DNA of 64,000 nt, taken from Acidimicrobiaceae bacterium (GTDB lineage: Bacteria; Actinomycetota; Acidimicrobiia; Acidimicrobiales; Ilumatobacteraceae). Location of the stretch: contig JACJWF010000004.1 in assembly GCA_020637295.1 (NCBI GenBank), positions 1 to 64,000 of the forward strand, in the 5' to 3' direction. Position numbers and translations under genes: made by a program. The notes under the pieces were generated by a model. It made no database searches, was not told the DNA's origin, and worked only from the letters and a program-made list of their open reading frames with translations. This document shows, piece after piece, positions 23,439-31,272 of the stretch (the stretch's first letter is position 1; every line of letters starts with the position of its first letter).

Positions 23439-24056
23439 ATGTCCGTGCCTGCATCCACCGCCTCCACCATCACGCCCACGCTGGCGCAGGTGGCGCGCCT
23501 GCGAGAGGTCGTGGGTGCGGCGTTCGTGGACGATCCGATGTTCCAGTGGCTGTTCCACGAGCCGTCCGGCCGCGCCGACGCGTGCGCTGCCTGGCTCGGG
23601 CTGTTCGTGGAGGCCTTCGCACTGGGCGGCACGGTGGACGTCGTCACCGGGGCCGATGGCGCAGTGGCCGGTGCCGCCCTGTGGCGGCTGGGTCAGGGCG
23701 AGATGCCGTTCCCGGTCGCTCCCTCGGTGGGCGGGCTGATGGTGGCAGTACTCGGTGCCGAGCTCACGATGGCCAGGGGCGGCGCCCTGCGGGCCTTCGC
23801 CGAGCACAAGCCGGCCCCTCCCTTCCACTACCTCCAGTTCCTCGCGGTGCACCCGGCCCACCAGGGCCAGGGCCTCGGGCGGGTGCTGCTGGGTCACGGC
23901 CTGCAGCGGGCCGCGGCCTCCGGCACACCCGTGTACCTGGAGAGCACCAACCCGCGCAACCTGGCCTTCTACCACTCCATGGGCCTGTCACAGCTCGGCA
24001 CGTTCACGCTGGAGGCGGACGGCCCGCCGGCGTACCGCATGTGGTGGCAGCCGTGA
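23439..24056 (+). CDS. GNAT-family N-acetyltransferase
   Basis: The protein has 205 residues. The acetyl-CoA site is LAVHPAHQGQGLGRVLLGH and the later strand is VYLESTNPRNLAFYHSMGL, typical of GNAT enzymes that acetylate small amines or antibiotics. The opening ~25 residues (VARLREVVGAAFVDDPMFQWL) resemble a sub-family of uncharacterised GNATs in actinobacteria. The stop codon overlaps the GTG of xseA (GTGA), so the gene heads an operon with exonuclease VII, which does not by itself suggest a substrate. Confidence 0.85.
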   Translation: MSVPASTASTITPTLAQVARLREVVGAAFVDDPMFQWLFHEPSGRADACAAWLGLFVEAFALGGTVDVVTGADGAVAGAALWRLGQGEMPFPVAPSVGGLMVAVLGAELTMARGGALRAFAEHKPAPPFHYLQFLAVHPAHQGQGLGRVLLGHGLQRAAASGTPVYLESTNPRNLAFYHSMGLSQLGTFTLEADGPPAYRMWWQP

Positions 24057-25393
24057 GCCAGCCCGGGTTCGACTTCGGCGACGACGTCGACCTCGACGAC
24101 CGGGGGTCGCCCACGTACACCGTGGGCGAACTGGCCGAGGCCATCAACGGGGCGCTGCAGCGCCGCTTCGACGACGGCGTCTGGGTGCGTGGCGAGATCC
24201 AGGGCTGGAACGAGCGCGGCGGCCACGCCTACTTCCAACTCGTCGAGGACGGTGAGGACGGCAAGGCGACGCTGAACGTGCAGTTCTTCGCCAACAGCCG
24301 CATGCGGTTCCGGCCGATGCTGCAGAAGGCCAGGCTGCGGCTGGGCAACGGCCTGAAGGTCCGCATCCACGGCCGGCTGGACTTCTACGCCCCGTTCGGC
24401 CGCCTCGGCCTCACCATGGACGGCATCGACACCCGTTTCACGCTTGGCGACCTCGCCCTGCAGCGCGACGAGGTGGTGCGCCGCCTGGTCGCCGGTGGCC
24501 TGTACGACCGCAACCGTCGCCTGCCGCTGTCGCCGGCACCGCTCCGCGTCGGCGTGGTCACCAGCCTGGCCAGTGCGGCGTGGGCGGACTTCCAGCACGA
24601 GATCCAGCGCAGCGGGCTCGGCTTCCGCCTGCGGGTGGTGGATGTGCGGGTACAGGGGGAGTGGGCGGTCACCGAGGTCACCGCCGGCCTGCGCACGCTG
24701 GGCCGGGCGGACGATCTCGATGCGATCGTCGTCATCCGCGGCGGCGGCAGCCGCACCGAGTTGGCCACGTTCGATCACGAGGCCATCGCCACCGCCATCG
24801 CCACGGCCGGGGTGCCGGTGCTCACCGGCCTCGGTCACGAGATCGACCGCAGTGTCGCCGACGAGGTGGCGCACCTCGCCGTGAAGACCCCCACGGCGTG
24901 CGCCGCCGCGCTGGTGGAACGCGTCCAGGCCTTCGAGGCCCGCATGGAAGCGGGGTGGGAGGCCGTGCTGCGTCACGCGACGCAGGGGCTGGGGGCAGCG
25001 AACGCCGGCCTGGCGGACACCGCTGGTGCGCTGCGGCACCGTGTGGTCGCCGCGGTGGACCGCAGCGCCGAGCGGCTGGCCAACCGTGCCCATCGGGTGG
25101 GTGCCGGTGCCGCCCGCAGCGTGGAGCGCGCGGATGCGCGGGTGGCCGCAGCCCGTGCGGTGCTGGGCCGCGCGCCGGCCAGGCTGGACGTCGAGGCACG
25201 CCACCTCGATGGGCTGGCCGAGCGGGTGCGCCTGCTGGACCCCGCCACCACGATGGCCCGCGGCTGGTCGATCACCCGCACCGCCGACGGGCGCACCGTC
25301 CGCCACGCCGCCGACCTGGCGCCGGGCGACCTGATCCTCACCACCTTTGCCGACGGCACGGCCCGCAGCCGTGTGGAGGAGACCACCTCATGA
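24053..25393 (+). CDS. xseA: exodeoxyribonuclease VII large subunit
   Basis: The protein has 446 residues from GTG 24053 (GTGA overlap with the GNAT). An N-terminal OB-fold (VRGEIQGWNERGGHAYFQLV) is followed by the catalytic domain with VGVVTSLASAAWADFQHEI, DAIVVIRGGGSRTELATFD and GLGHEIDRSVADEVAHLAVKTPTACA, then a long helical region and the C-terminal ATTMARGWSITR segment. It is the catalytic subunit that degrades single-stranded DNA into short acid-soluble pieces, with several XseB subunits. The next gene is xseB with an ATGA overlap, the classic arrangement. Confidence 0.95.
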   Translation: MSQPGFDFGDDVDLDDRGSPTYTVGELAEAINGALQRRFDDGVWVRGEIQGWNERGGHAYFQLVEDGEDGKATLNVQFFANSRMRFRPMLQKARLRLGNGLKVRIHGRLDFYAPFGRLGLTMDGIDTRFTLGDLALQRDEVVRRLVAGGLYDRNRRLPLSPAPLRVGVVTSLASAAWADFQHEIQRSGLGFRLRVVDVRVQGEWAVTEVTAGLRTLGRADDLDAIVVIRGGGSRTELATFDHEAIATAIATAGVPVLTGLGHEIDRSVADEVAHLAVKTPTACAAALVERVQAFEARMEAGWEAVLRHATQGLGAANAGLADTAGALRHRVVAAVDRSAERLANRAHRVGAGAARSVERADARVAAARAVLGRAPARLDVEARHLDGLAERVRLLDPATTMARGWSITRTADGRTVRHAADLAPGDLILTTFADGTARSRVEETTS

Positions 25394-25611
25394 GCCCCAC
25401 CCCCGACACCGCCCCGCCCTCCGGCTACGCCGAGGCGCTCGCCGAACTGGATGGCATCCTCGGCCAACTGGAGCGCAGCGACGTGGACGTGGACGTCCTG
25501 GCCGCCAACGTGCAGCGGGCCGCTGTCCTCATTGCCTTCTGCCGGGAGCGGATCGGCAACGCCCGCCTGCAGATCGAACAGGTCGTCGCCGGCCTCGACG
25601 AGGACGACTGA
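25390..25611 (+). CDS. xseB: exodeoxyribonuclease VII small subunit
   Basis: The protein has 73 residues, the usual size. YAEALAELDGILGQLERSDVDVDVL and a second helix FCRERIGNARLQIEQVV match XseB. Its ATG overlaps the xseA stop (ATGA), giving translational coupling and balanced subunit amounts. Confidence 0.95.
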   Translation: MSPTPDTAPPSGYAEALAELDGILGQLERSDVDVDVLAANVQRAAVLIAFCRERIGNARLQIEQVVAGLDEDD

Positions 25612-25663
25612 CCGCCGTCGCCGCGGCCCGGACGGGCGCGGGGCCGTCCCGGAGGTTTGGCCG

Positions 25664-25669
25664 TAGTCT
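25664..25669 (+). promoter_or_regulatory. -10 box TAGTCT before the polyprenyl synthase
   Basis: TAGTCT ends 8 nt before GTG 25678. It supports this GTG rather than the in-frame start at 25657. Confidence 0.45.
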
Positions 25670-25677
25670 CAACGGAC

Positions 25678-26742
25678 GTGACATCGGCACCCGTTCCCGC
25701 GTCCCTCGCCGCCATCGCGGCTCGGGTGGAAGGCCGGCTGGCCGAGGTGCTGGCACCGGAGGAAGCGCGCTGGAGCGCGTTCGACCCGGATCTGGCGGCA
25801 CCGATCACGGAGATCGGCCGCCTCGTCCTGGGTGGCGGCAAGCGGCTCCGGCCGGCGTTCTGCCACTGGGGCTATGCCGCGGCCGGTGGCGATCCGGCCG
25901 ACGCCATCGTGGCCGACGCCGGCGCCGCGTTCGAGCTGATGCACGCGTTCGCGCTGTTCCACGACGACGTGATGGACGATGCCGCCAGCCGGCGCGGGCA
26001 GCCCACGACGCACACCGTGTTCGCGGAGCGGCATGCCGCAGCGGGATGGGCGGGTGAGAGCCGGCGGTTCGGTGACGGGATGGCCATCCTGGTGGGCGAC
26101 CTGGCGTTCGTGCTGGCCGACCAGCTGCTGGCCGGCGCCAACGCCGCCGCGTGGGCGGTGTGGAACGAACTGCGCATCGAGCTGAACATCGGCCAGGTGC
26201 TGGACATCGTGGGCAGCGTCCGCAACGATCGCACCCGGGCGAAGGCGGAGCGCATCTGCCGTTACAAGAGCGGCAAGTACACCATCGAGCGCCCGCTGCA
26301 CCTCGGCGCCCTGCTGGCCTCCCCGGAGCACGGCGCATCCCTGCTCCCGGCTCTCAGCGCGTACGGCCTGCCGCTGGGCGATGCCTTCCAGATGCGGGAC
26401 GACGTCATGGGCGCGTTCGGCGACCCCGAGCTCACCGGCAAGCCGGTGGGCGGCGACCTGCGTGAGGGCAAGCCCACACCGTTGATGGCCCGCGCCGTGG
26501 AAGCTGCCACCCCGGCGCAAGCCGAGGTGCTGGCGATGGTGGGGTGCAAGGACCTCACCGACGACGACGTCGCCCTGGTGCAGCAGGCCATTGTGGACAC
26601 CGGCGCGCTCGCCGACCTGGAGGCCACGATCGATGCCCTCACCAGCGAGGCCGTGTTCGCCATCGAGCAGGCGCCGGTGGCGGAAGGTGCCCGCACGGAA
26701 CTGGTGGCGCTGGCGGCGTACGTCAGCCGCCGCCTGGTCTGA
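25678..26742 (+). CDS. polyprenyl (geranylgeranyl-type) diphosphate synthase
   Basis: The protein has 354 residues. The first Asp-rich motif is FHDDVMDDAA, preceded by LGGGKRLRPAFCHWGY. The second region reads FQMRDDVMGAFGD, where the fifth Asp of the classical DDxxD is Gly, as in many actinobacterial IdsA-like enzymes. GKPVGGDLREGKPT follows. The enzyme condenses isopentenyl diphosphate onto an allylic primer in the cytoplasm, for carotenoid, quinone or lipid-carrier precursors. A phytoene-desaturase-like gene lies at 31273, but no phytoene synthase is present, so the pathway is uncertain. Confidence 0.92.
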   Translation: MTSAPVPASLAAIAARVEGRLAEVLAPEEARWSAFDPDLAAPITEIGRLVLGGGKRLRPAFCHWGYAAAGGDPADAIVADAGAAFELMHAFALFHDDVMDDAASRRGQPTTHTVFAERHAAAGWAGESRRFGDGMAILVGDLAFVLADQLLAGANAAAWAVWNELRIELNIGQVLDIVGSVRNDRTRAKAERICRYKSGKYTIERPLHLGALLASPEHGASLLPALSAYGLPLGDAFQMRDDVMGAFGDPELTGKPVGGDLREGKPTPLMARAVEAATPAQAEVLAMVGCKDLTDDDVALVQQAIVDTGALADLEATIDALTSEAVFAIEQAPVAEGARTELVALAAYVSRRLV

Positions 26743-26761
26743 CTGACGGCTCGCTACCAGG

Positions 26762-27409
26762 TCAGAGGGCGGCGAAGCGGGCGAGCGCGTCCTCGCGGCT
26801 GCACTCCACCACGCCCACCTCGCGCACGACCGCTTCCAGCCACGGCGGCCGCACGACACCGGCGACCGCGAGCGGCTCGTCCAGCCCGGAGTGCTCCATG
26901 GCCAGGCGGACGAACAGCGCCGCGTAGTCCGCGGGGCGGAGGTCCTTCGACAGCTCGTGCAGCGCATAGGGGTCGGGTGCCGACCCGTCCGATGGCGCCA
27001 GCACGACGAAGTCCGCAGAGGTGGGCCCGGAGGGGCCACCCCACAGGCCGGGCCCGTCGCACAGCACGGCGCCCCGCACCTGGGCCGCCCGAGCCCCCGC
27101 CAGCATCAGCGCGATGTAGGCACCGAAGCCGCGGCCGACCACGGTGCACTCGCCGAGGTGGGCCAGCGCGACGTCGGCATCGGCGAGGATGATCTCGGCC
27201 GAGTAGCCGCCGCCGACGGGCACGGTGGACGCGCCGTGGCCGGTGAAGTCCAGCGCGTGCACCGGGCCGGGCCAGTCGATCCAGTCCGGCACGGTGGTGG
27301 GCGACGCTTCGCCCAGCCCGTGCAGCAAGAGGAGCGGCCGCCCGCTGCCGTCCTGCAGTTGGTGCAGGGCCAACTGCACCTGGTTGTGGGCGAGGTATGT
27401 GGTGCTCAT
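26762..27409 (-). CDS. alpha/beta hydrolase fold protein lacking the nucleophile
   Basis: The protein has 215 residues, started at ATG 27409 after GGAGGTGGG. The fold is visible: LLLLHGLGEASP (oxyanion loop) and ALDFTGHGAST. At the nucleophile elbow, where GxSxG is expected, the sequence reads VVGRGFGAYIAL, so the catalytic Ser is Gly. The position is unambiguous because the flanking strand and helix fit. The protein is therefore probably not a hydrolase; it may bind a ligand or stabilise a partner. It starts inside the stop codon of the upstream hydrolase gene (ATGA overlap), which keeps a proper GHSKGG, so a two-subunit arrangement is possible. Confidence 0.75.
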   Translation of the reverse strand: MSTTYLAHNQVQLALHQLQDGSGRPLLLLHGLGEASPTTVPDWIDWPGPVHALDFTGHGASTVPVGGGYSAEIILADADVALAHLGECTVVGRGFGAYIALMLAGARAAQVRGAVLCDGPGLWGGPSGPTSADFVVLAPSDGSAPDPYALHELSKDLRPADYAALFVRLAMEHSGLDEPLAVAGVVRPPWLEAVVREVGVVECSREDALARFAAL

Positions 27410-28317
27410 CGCCCACCTCCGAGGAAGTCGATGACCATTCCGGCCACGACGGCCGGTTGCTCGATGTGCACGAAATGGCCCACGCCCTCCAGCACCTCCA
27501 GCCGGCCACCGACCGGGATCAGCGGGCGGATCTGGTCCGGCACGGTGCCCCAACCCATGGGCTCCTGCTCCGTGCCGATGACGCCGAGGAACGGCATGCC
27601 GAGCCCGGGCATGCGATACGCCGTCCACTCCGGCCGCCACGGGCCGAACCCGCCGAACCGCATGGACGGGTCCAGCTTCCAGCGCCATCCGTCCTCGCTC
27701 TCGAACGCGCCGACGGTGACCAGGTAACGCAGCCAGTCCATGGCCAGGCGAGGGTTGGAGCGTGCCCGGCGGGCGGCCAGTTCGTCCAGGCTGCCGGGCT
27801 TGCGGGTGGCCGTTGCGGTGCTGCGCCGGTGGTCCAGCCAGCCGGCCAGATCGCTGGCCACCATCCGGCCCCGCTCGTGCTCGCTGACGTCGCTCATCGG
27901 CCGCTTCGAGGGCAGGCCGTCGAGGTTGACGAGGTGGCTGAAGCGGAACGGCTGGGCGTCGGCCAACTGGATCATCAGCGCCCCACCCTTGCTGTGGCCC
28001 ACCACCGGCGCCGGGCGGTGGGTGAAGTGGGTCATCACCCCGATGGCGTCGCGGATGTCGGCGTCCCAGCCGTAGAGGGCGGCGCGGCCGCTGTCGCCAT
28101 GGCCGCGTTGGTCCCACGTGATGACCCGCCAACCCGCCGCGGCGAGGCGCGGCGCGAACTCGTCGTAGGTGCGGCCGAAGTCCGACCCGCCGTGCACCAG
28201 GAAGAGCGGGTCGGCGGCCTCGTCGCCCCACTCGTGCACGGCGATGATCACCCCGTCCACGTCCAGTTCGTGCTGGCGGGCGGGTGCCTCGGCGCCAGGG
28301 AAGGTCACGGTCGTCAC
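27406..28317 (-). CDS. alpha/beta hydrolase
   Basis: The protein has 303 residues from GTG 28317. It has HGGSDFGRTYDEF after LFLV, the strand-turn VITWDQRGHGDSG, the nucleophile in VVGHSKGGAL and the catalytic His in GVGHFVHIEQP. This is the general plan of epoxide hydrolases, haloperoxidases and ester hydrolases; no feature narrows the substrate. It is leaderless (box at 28325-28330) and translationally coupled to the downstream alpha/beta protein with the missing nucleophile. Confidence 0.85.
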   Translation of the reverse strand: MTTVTFPGAEAPARQHELDVDGVIIAVHEWGDEAADPLFLVHGGSDFGRTYDEFAPRLAAAGWRVITWDQRGHGDSGRAALYGWDADIRDAIGVMTHFTHRPAPVVGHSKGGALMIQLADAQPFRFSHLVNLDGLPSKRPMSDVSEHERGRMVASDLAGWLDHRRSTATATRKPGSLDELAARRARSNPRLAMDWLRYLVTVGAFESEDGWRWKLDPSMRFGGFGPWRPEWTAYRMPGLGMPFLGVIGTEQEPMGWGTVPDQIRPLIPVGGRLEVLEGVGHFVHIEQPAVVAGMVIDFLGGGR

Positions 28318-28324
28318 CCGGTCG

Positions 28325-28330
28325 AGGCTA
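28325..28330 (-). promoter_or_regulatory. -10 box TAGCCT (minus strand), leaderless start
   Basis: Read on the minus strand, TAGCCT ends 7 nt before GTG 28317. It sets this GTG as the start. Confidence 0.55.
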
Positions 28331-28361
28331 CGGCGCGTTCGGCCGTCTGCCCGAACCCGCC

Positions 28362-28367
28362 TACACT
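28362..28367 (+). promoter_or_regulatory. -10 box TACACT, leaderless start of the LysM gene
   Basis: TACACT ends 7 nt before GTG 28375. The divergent starts are 58 bp apart. Confidence 0.55.
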
Positions 28368-28374
28368 TCGCCGC

Positions 28375-28746
28375 GTGCGAGCTACGCGACGGGCGGTGAC
28401 GGCGCTGATGGCAGTGGTCATTGGTGGCGCGCCCGTGGTGCTGGCGGCCTGTGGCGACGACACCCAGCAGGTGTCGGACACCCTGCCCCCGATCGCCACC
28501 ACCACCACGTCCACGACGCTGGCCGTCACCACCACGACGATCCCTGTGGTCTACGAGGTGCAGCCGGGCGACATCCTTACGGTGATCGCCGACCGGTTCG
28601 GGGTGACGATGGAGGACATCATGGCCCTCAACGGGATCGACAACCCGGACCACATCGAGGTCGGGCAGAAGTTGAAGATCCCCCAGCCGGGGCAGGAGAT
28701 ACCCACCACCACGTCCTCCGCCCCCGAGACCACCGCCGGCGCCTGA
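28375..28746 (+). CDS. LysM-domain lipoprotein
   Basis: The protein has 123 residues. A signal peptide ends in the lipobox VLAAC, followed by a Thr-rich spacer. A single LysM domain (VYEVQPGDILTVIADRFGVT, then LNGIDNPDHIEVGQKLKIP) binds peptidoglycan. No catalytic domain is attached, so it is a cell-wall anchor or sensor. The leaderless GTG and the next gene, also a cell-surface protein, suggest a wall-associated group. The C-terminal tail is Thr/Ser-rich. Confidence 0.9.
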   Translation: MRATRRAVTALMAVVIGGAPVVLAACGDDTQQVSDTLPPIATTTTSTTLAVTTTTIPVVYEVQPGDILTVIADRFGVTMEDIMALNGIDNPDHIEVGQKLKIPQPGQEIPTTTSSAPETTAGA

Positions 28747-28753
28747 TCCCCGT

Positions 28754-28759
28754 TAGACT
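28754..28759 (+). promoter_or_regulatory. -10 box TAGACT of the CAP-domain gene
   Basis: TAGACT would start transcription near 28766, giving a leader of ~26 nt with GGAGGA at 28781-28786. This is one of the few leadered genes here. Confidence 0.45.
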
Positions 28760-28791
28760 GTTTGGTTCGCGGGCAGATTCGGAGGAGTCCA

Positions 28792-30420
28792 TTGCCGCGT
28801 CGCGTCGCCGTCATCGCCGCCAGATCCGTCGTTGTCGCCATGGTCGCCCTGAGCATGGTGGTCGCCGTGGGCGGCCCGGCGCAGGTGCCCACCGCCCATG
28901 CCGCGACGGGTTCACTGGCCTGCCCGGCGGGCAGCGAGTGGACGCTCCGTGATCTTGTCAACTCCTACCGTCAGGCCAACGGTCGCTCTGCGCTCCCGCT
29001 CAGCGCGGAGTTGATGGCCAAGGCCCAGGCCTGGAGCGAGCACATGGCAACCACCGGGTCGCTCACCCACAGCAACCTGTCCAGTGGGGTGTCGGGCGGG
29101 TGGACGTACATCTCCGAGAACATCGCCTACAACTCGTCGTCGGTCGCCGCGGCCCAAGCGGCCTTGCAGGCTTCCGCGCCGCACCGCGCCAACATGCTCA
29201 GCACCTCCTCCACGGAGATGGGTGTGGGCGTCGCCCAGGACGCCAATGGGTGGTACTGGGTGACGGAGGTGTTCGCCGGCCGGCACACGCCGACCCCCGC
29301 CTACGTGGCCCCGTCCGGCACCAGCGCCTTCGACACGGTGACCCCCACGGTGGTGTTCAACCCCGGCAGGGTGAACGGCGGCACCACGTCCACGTTCCAG
29401 GTCGCCGGCGTCGGCGGAGTGCCTGCGGGTGCCACAGCCGCGGTGGTCACCATCGAGGCGTGGAACCCGGCCTCCCGCGGCTGGATCCAGGGGCTCGGCC
29501 CCGGCGCCACCGTGGCGTCGTCGTCCAACCTCAACCTCACCAGCGGCGCCGCCGCCAACACCGCGGTCGTCCCGCTGGCCACCAACGGCACGATGCGCCT
29601 CTACAACTCCATGGCGGTGAACCTCAAGGTCACGGTCACCGGCTACTTCACCGAAGTCACCGGCTGCGTCGCCGCCGGCCGGTTCGTCCCGGTGGTGCCC
29701 TCGCGCATCCTCGACACCCGGCCCGCCTACCTGAACGGGTACAGCGGCTCGAAGCCGGGCGCCGGTAGCACCGTCACGGTCCAGGTCGGGGGCAAGGCGG
29801 GCGTTCCCGCCACGGGCGTCCGTGCCGTGGTGCTGAATGTGACGGCGGTGATGCCGAACGGCGCCGGCGACGTGCAGGCCGGGCAGTACGGCATGGCCGC
29901 GGGTGCCTGGCGCAACCTGGTGGTGTCCCGCCCCGGCCAGGTGATCGCCAACCTGGTGATCGTGCCGGTGGACGCCCAAGGCCGTGCTGCCCTGCGCACC
30001 ACCGTGGGCACGCACCTGGTGGTGGATGTGGAGGGCTGGTTCACCACTTCTTCCGCCACCCCCAGCCGGTCGGGTCTGTTCGTGCCGGTCACCCCGGCGC
30101 GGTTCCTGGACACGCGCTACTCCACCGGCCCCGTGCAGGCGGTCACCAACGTGCCGGTGGCCGGCGAGCACTCCATGCCGGCGTGCCCGCGGGCGGTACT
30201 CGGCAACCTCACGGTCATCCCCACGCAGTCCACGACCTTCGTGCAGATCGGGCCGAGCAACCAGTTCTCCGGCGGTTCGTACAGCAACATCAACAACGAC
30301 ATCGTCGGCGAGCCGATCGCCAACGCCGCGCTGGTCATCACCGGCCAGGGCTGGGACGTGGACACCTGGTCGTGGACCCCCACCCAGGTGATCGTCGACA
30401 TCGCCGGGTGGTTCACCTGA
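28792..30420 (+). CDS. secreted CAP/SCP-domain protein with C-terminal LDTR-type repeats
   Basis: TTG 28792 is chosen because GGAGGA lies 5 nt upstream; it places a signal peptide (RSVVVAMVALSMVVAVGG) near the N-terminus. The mature 510 residues start with a CAP domain (LRDLVNSYRQANGRSALPLS, GSLTHSN, WTYISENIAYN, HRANMLS, GWYWVTEVFAG), then three modules of ~115-125 residues. The second and third start RILDTR and RFLDTR; all end in V(T/D)(V/I).G(Y/W)F. The modules are the same type as in the protein at 14541. CAP domains occur in surface and exported proteins; the repeats are probably a stalk or carbohydrate-binding array. A good candidate for the surface layer. Confidence 0.85.
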   Translation: MPRRVAVIAARSVVVAMVALSMVVAVGGPAQVPTAHAATGSLACPAGSEWTLRDLVNSYRQANGRSALPLSAELMAKAQAWSEHMATTGSLTHSNLSSGVSGGWTYISENIAYNSSSVAAAQAALQASAPHRANMLSTSSTEMGVGVAQDANGWYWVTEVFAGRHTPTPAYVAPSGTSAFDTVTPTVVFNPGRVNGGTTSTFQVAGVGGVPAGATAAVVTIEAWNPASRGWIQGLGPGATVASSSNLNLTSGAAANTAVVPLATNGTMRLYNSMAVNLKVTVTGYFTEVTGCVAAGRFVPVVPSRILDTRPAYLNGYSGSKPGAGSTVTVQVGGKAGVPATGVRAVVLNVTAVMPNGAGDVQAGQYGMAAGAWRNLVVSRPGQVIANLVIVPVDAQGRAALRTTVGTHLVVDVEGWFTTSSATPSRSGLFVPVTPARFLDTRYSTGPVQAVTNVPVAGEHSMPACPRAVLGNLTVIPTQSTTFVQIGPSNQFSGGSYSNINNDIVGEPIANAALVITGQGWDVDTWSWTPTQVIVDIAGWFT

Positions 30421-30485
30421 GGACGCGCCAGCGTCGGCCGCTGTCAAGGTACTTTGGCCCCTAACGATCTGAGTTGACGGTTCTG

Positions 30486-30491
30486 TAACAT
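30486..30491 (+). promoter_or_regulatory. -10 box TAACAT, leaderless start
   Basis: TAACAT ends 7 nt before ATG 30499 and supports it over the in-frame ATG 30490. Confidence 0.45.
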
Positions 30492-30498
30492 GGATCCC

Positions 30499-31197
30499 AT
30501 GAGCTTCTGGCCCACCAAGGAACACTGGAGCGTTGGCCTGCCGTTGCGCACCAACCACTACCTCTGCCCGTCGTTGGAGACGGACGGCTTCGTGTTGCTC
30601 ACGCCGTACGACGGGGAGATCCCCAAGGAGGAGTGGGAGAGCCTGGAGTACTTCGACTGGAAGAGCGGTGGCGACACCAACTTCGCTCCGCTGGCCTCGG
30701 CCGACGGCGAGTTGGAGTGCCGTGGCTTCTGGGACAAGGGCAAGCCCGACAAGGGAGCGACGTGGACGGTGAACGCCGAGAAGGCGCCCACCTTGCAGCG
30801 CTACGTGAACTCCATCGGCGCCAACTTCGGTCGGGTGCGGATCATCAAGCTGGAGCCCGCCACGCACGAGGTGGCGCTGCGCAGCTTCCACCGCGACGAC
30901 AACAACCGGCTCAACCCGGAAGGTGAGGGCTGGGTGCTGCGCACCTGGATCGAGCTCACCGACGACCCGGACAGCTACATGCTGCTGATGGACCTGGACG
31001 AGAACAACCTCCCGGACCCGACCACCGAGCGCCGCATCCCGTTGCCGCAGTACTCCCGGTTCGTGGTGGACACCCAGCGCCTCTGGCACGTGGTGGTGCA
31101 TCGTCACGACCACCCCCGCTACGCGCTCATCACCAGCGTGGAGAGCACTCCGGAGTTGGAGGGGTGGATCCAGAGCCAGGTGCCGGCGCTCGTCTGA
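30499..31197 (+). CDS. hypothetical protein, possible Fe(II)/2-oxoglutarate oxygenase of the Asp/Asn hydroxylase type
   Basis: The protein has 232 residues and no signal or membrane segment. In the C-terminal half a possible metal triad can be seen: H131-x-D133 (RSFHRDD), a distal H197 (QRLWHVVV) and R207 (PRYALITS), with spacing like the jelly-roll of Asp/Asn beta-hydroxylases. FGRVRIIKLEPATHEVALR before it fits the strand preceding HxD. The N-terminal half is unassigned. If right, the enzyme hydroxylates a protein or small molecule with Fe, O2 and 2-oxoglutarate. The family resemblance is from the motif pattern only, so this is a weak call. A strong terminator follows. Confidence 0.4.
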   Translation: MSFWPTKEHWSVGLPLRTNHYLCPSLETDGFVLLTPYDGEIPKEEWESLEYFDWKSGGDTNFAPLASADGELECRGFWDKGKPDKGATWTVNAEKAPTLQRYVNSIGANFGRVRIIKLEPATHEVALRSFHRDDNNRLNPEGEGWVLRTWIELTDDPDSYMLLMDLDENNLPDPTTERRIPLPQYSRFVVDTQRLWHVVVHRHDHPRYALITSVESTPELEGWIQSQVPALV

Positions 31198-31218
31198 GCC
31201 CGCCGCCAACCGATCTGC

Positions 31219-31256
31219 CGAACGAGCCCGGCCCGGGCGGGGGCCGGGCTCGTTCG
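31219..31256. terminator. strong bidirectional terminator hairpin
   Basis: A perfect 16-bp stem (CGAACGAGCCCGGCCC, 31219-31234, with its complement 31241-31256) encloses a 6-nt loop. It lies between convergent genes ending at 31197 and 31273. Confidence 0.85.
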
Positions 31257-31272
31257 CGTCCGGGGGCCGGCG

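Noticed and set aside
25740..25770. Second start for the polyprenyl synthase at 25657
   Set aside because: It would put the -10 box inside the coding region; GTG 25678 fits the leaderless spacing.
28912..31209. 765-codon open frame on the minus strand
   Set aside because: Antisense to the CAP-domain and oxygenase-like genes; no motif, low-complexity His/Gly/Val-rich.
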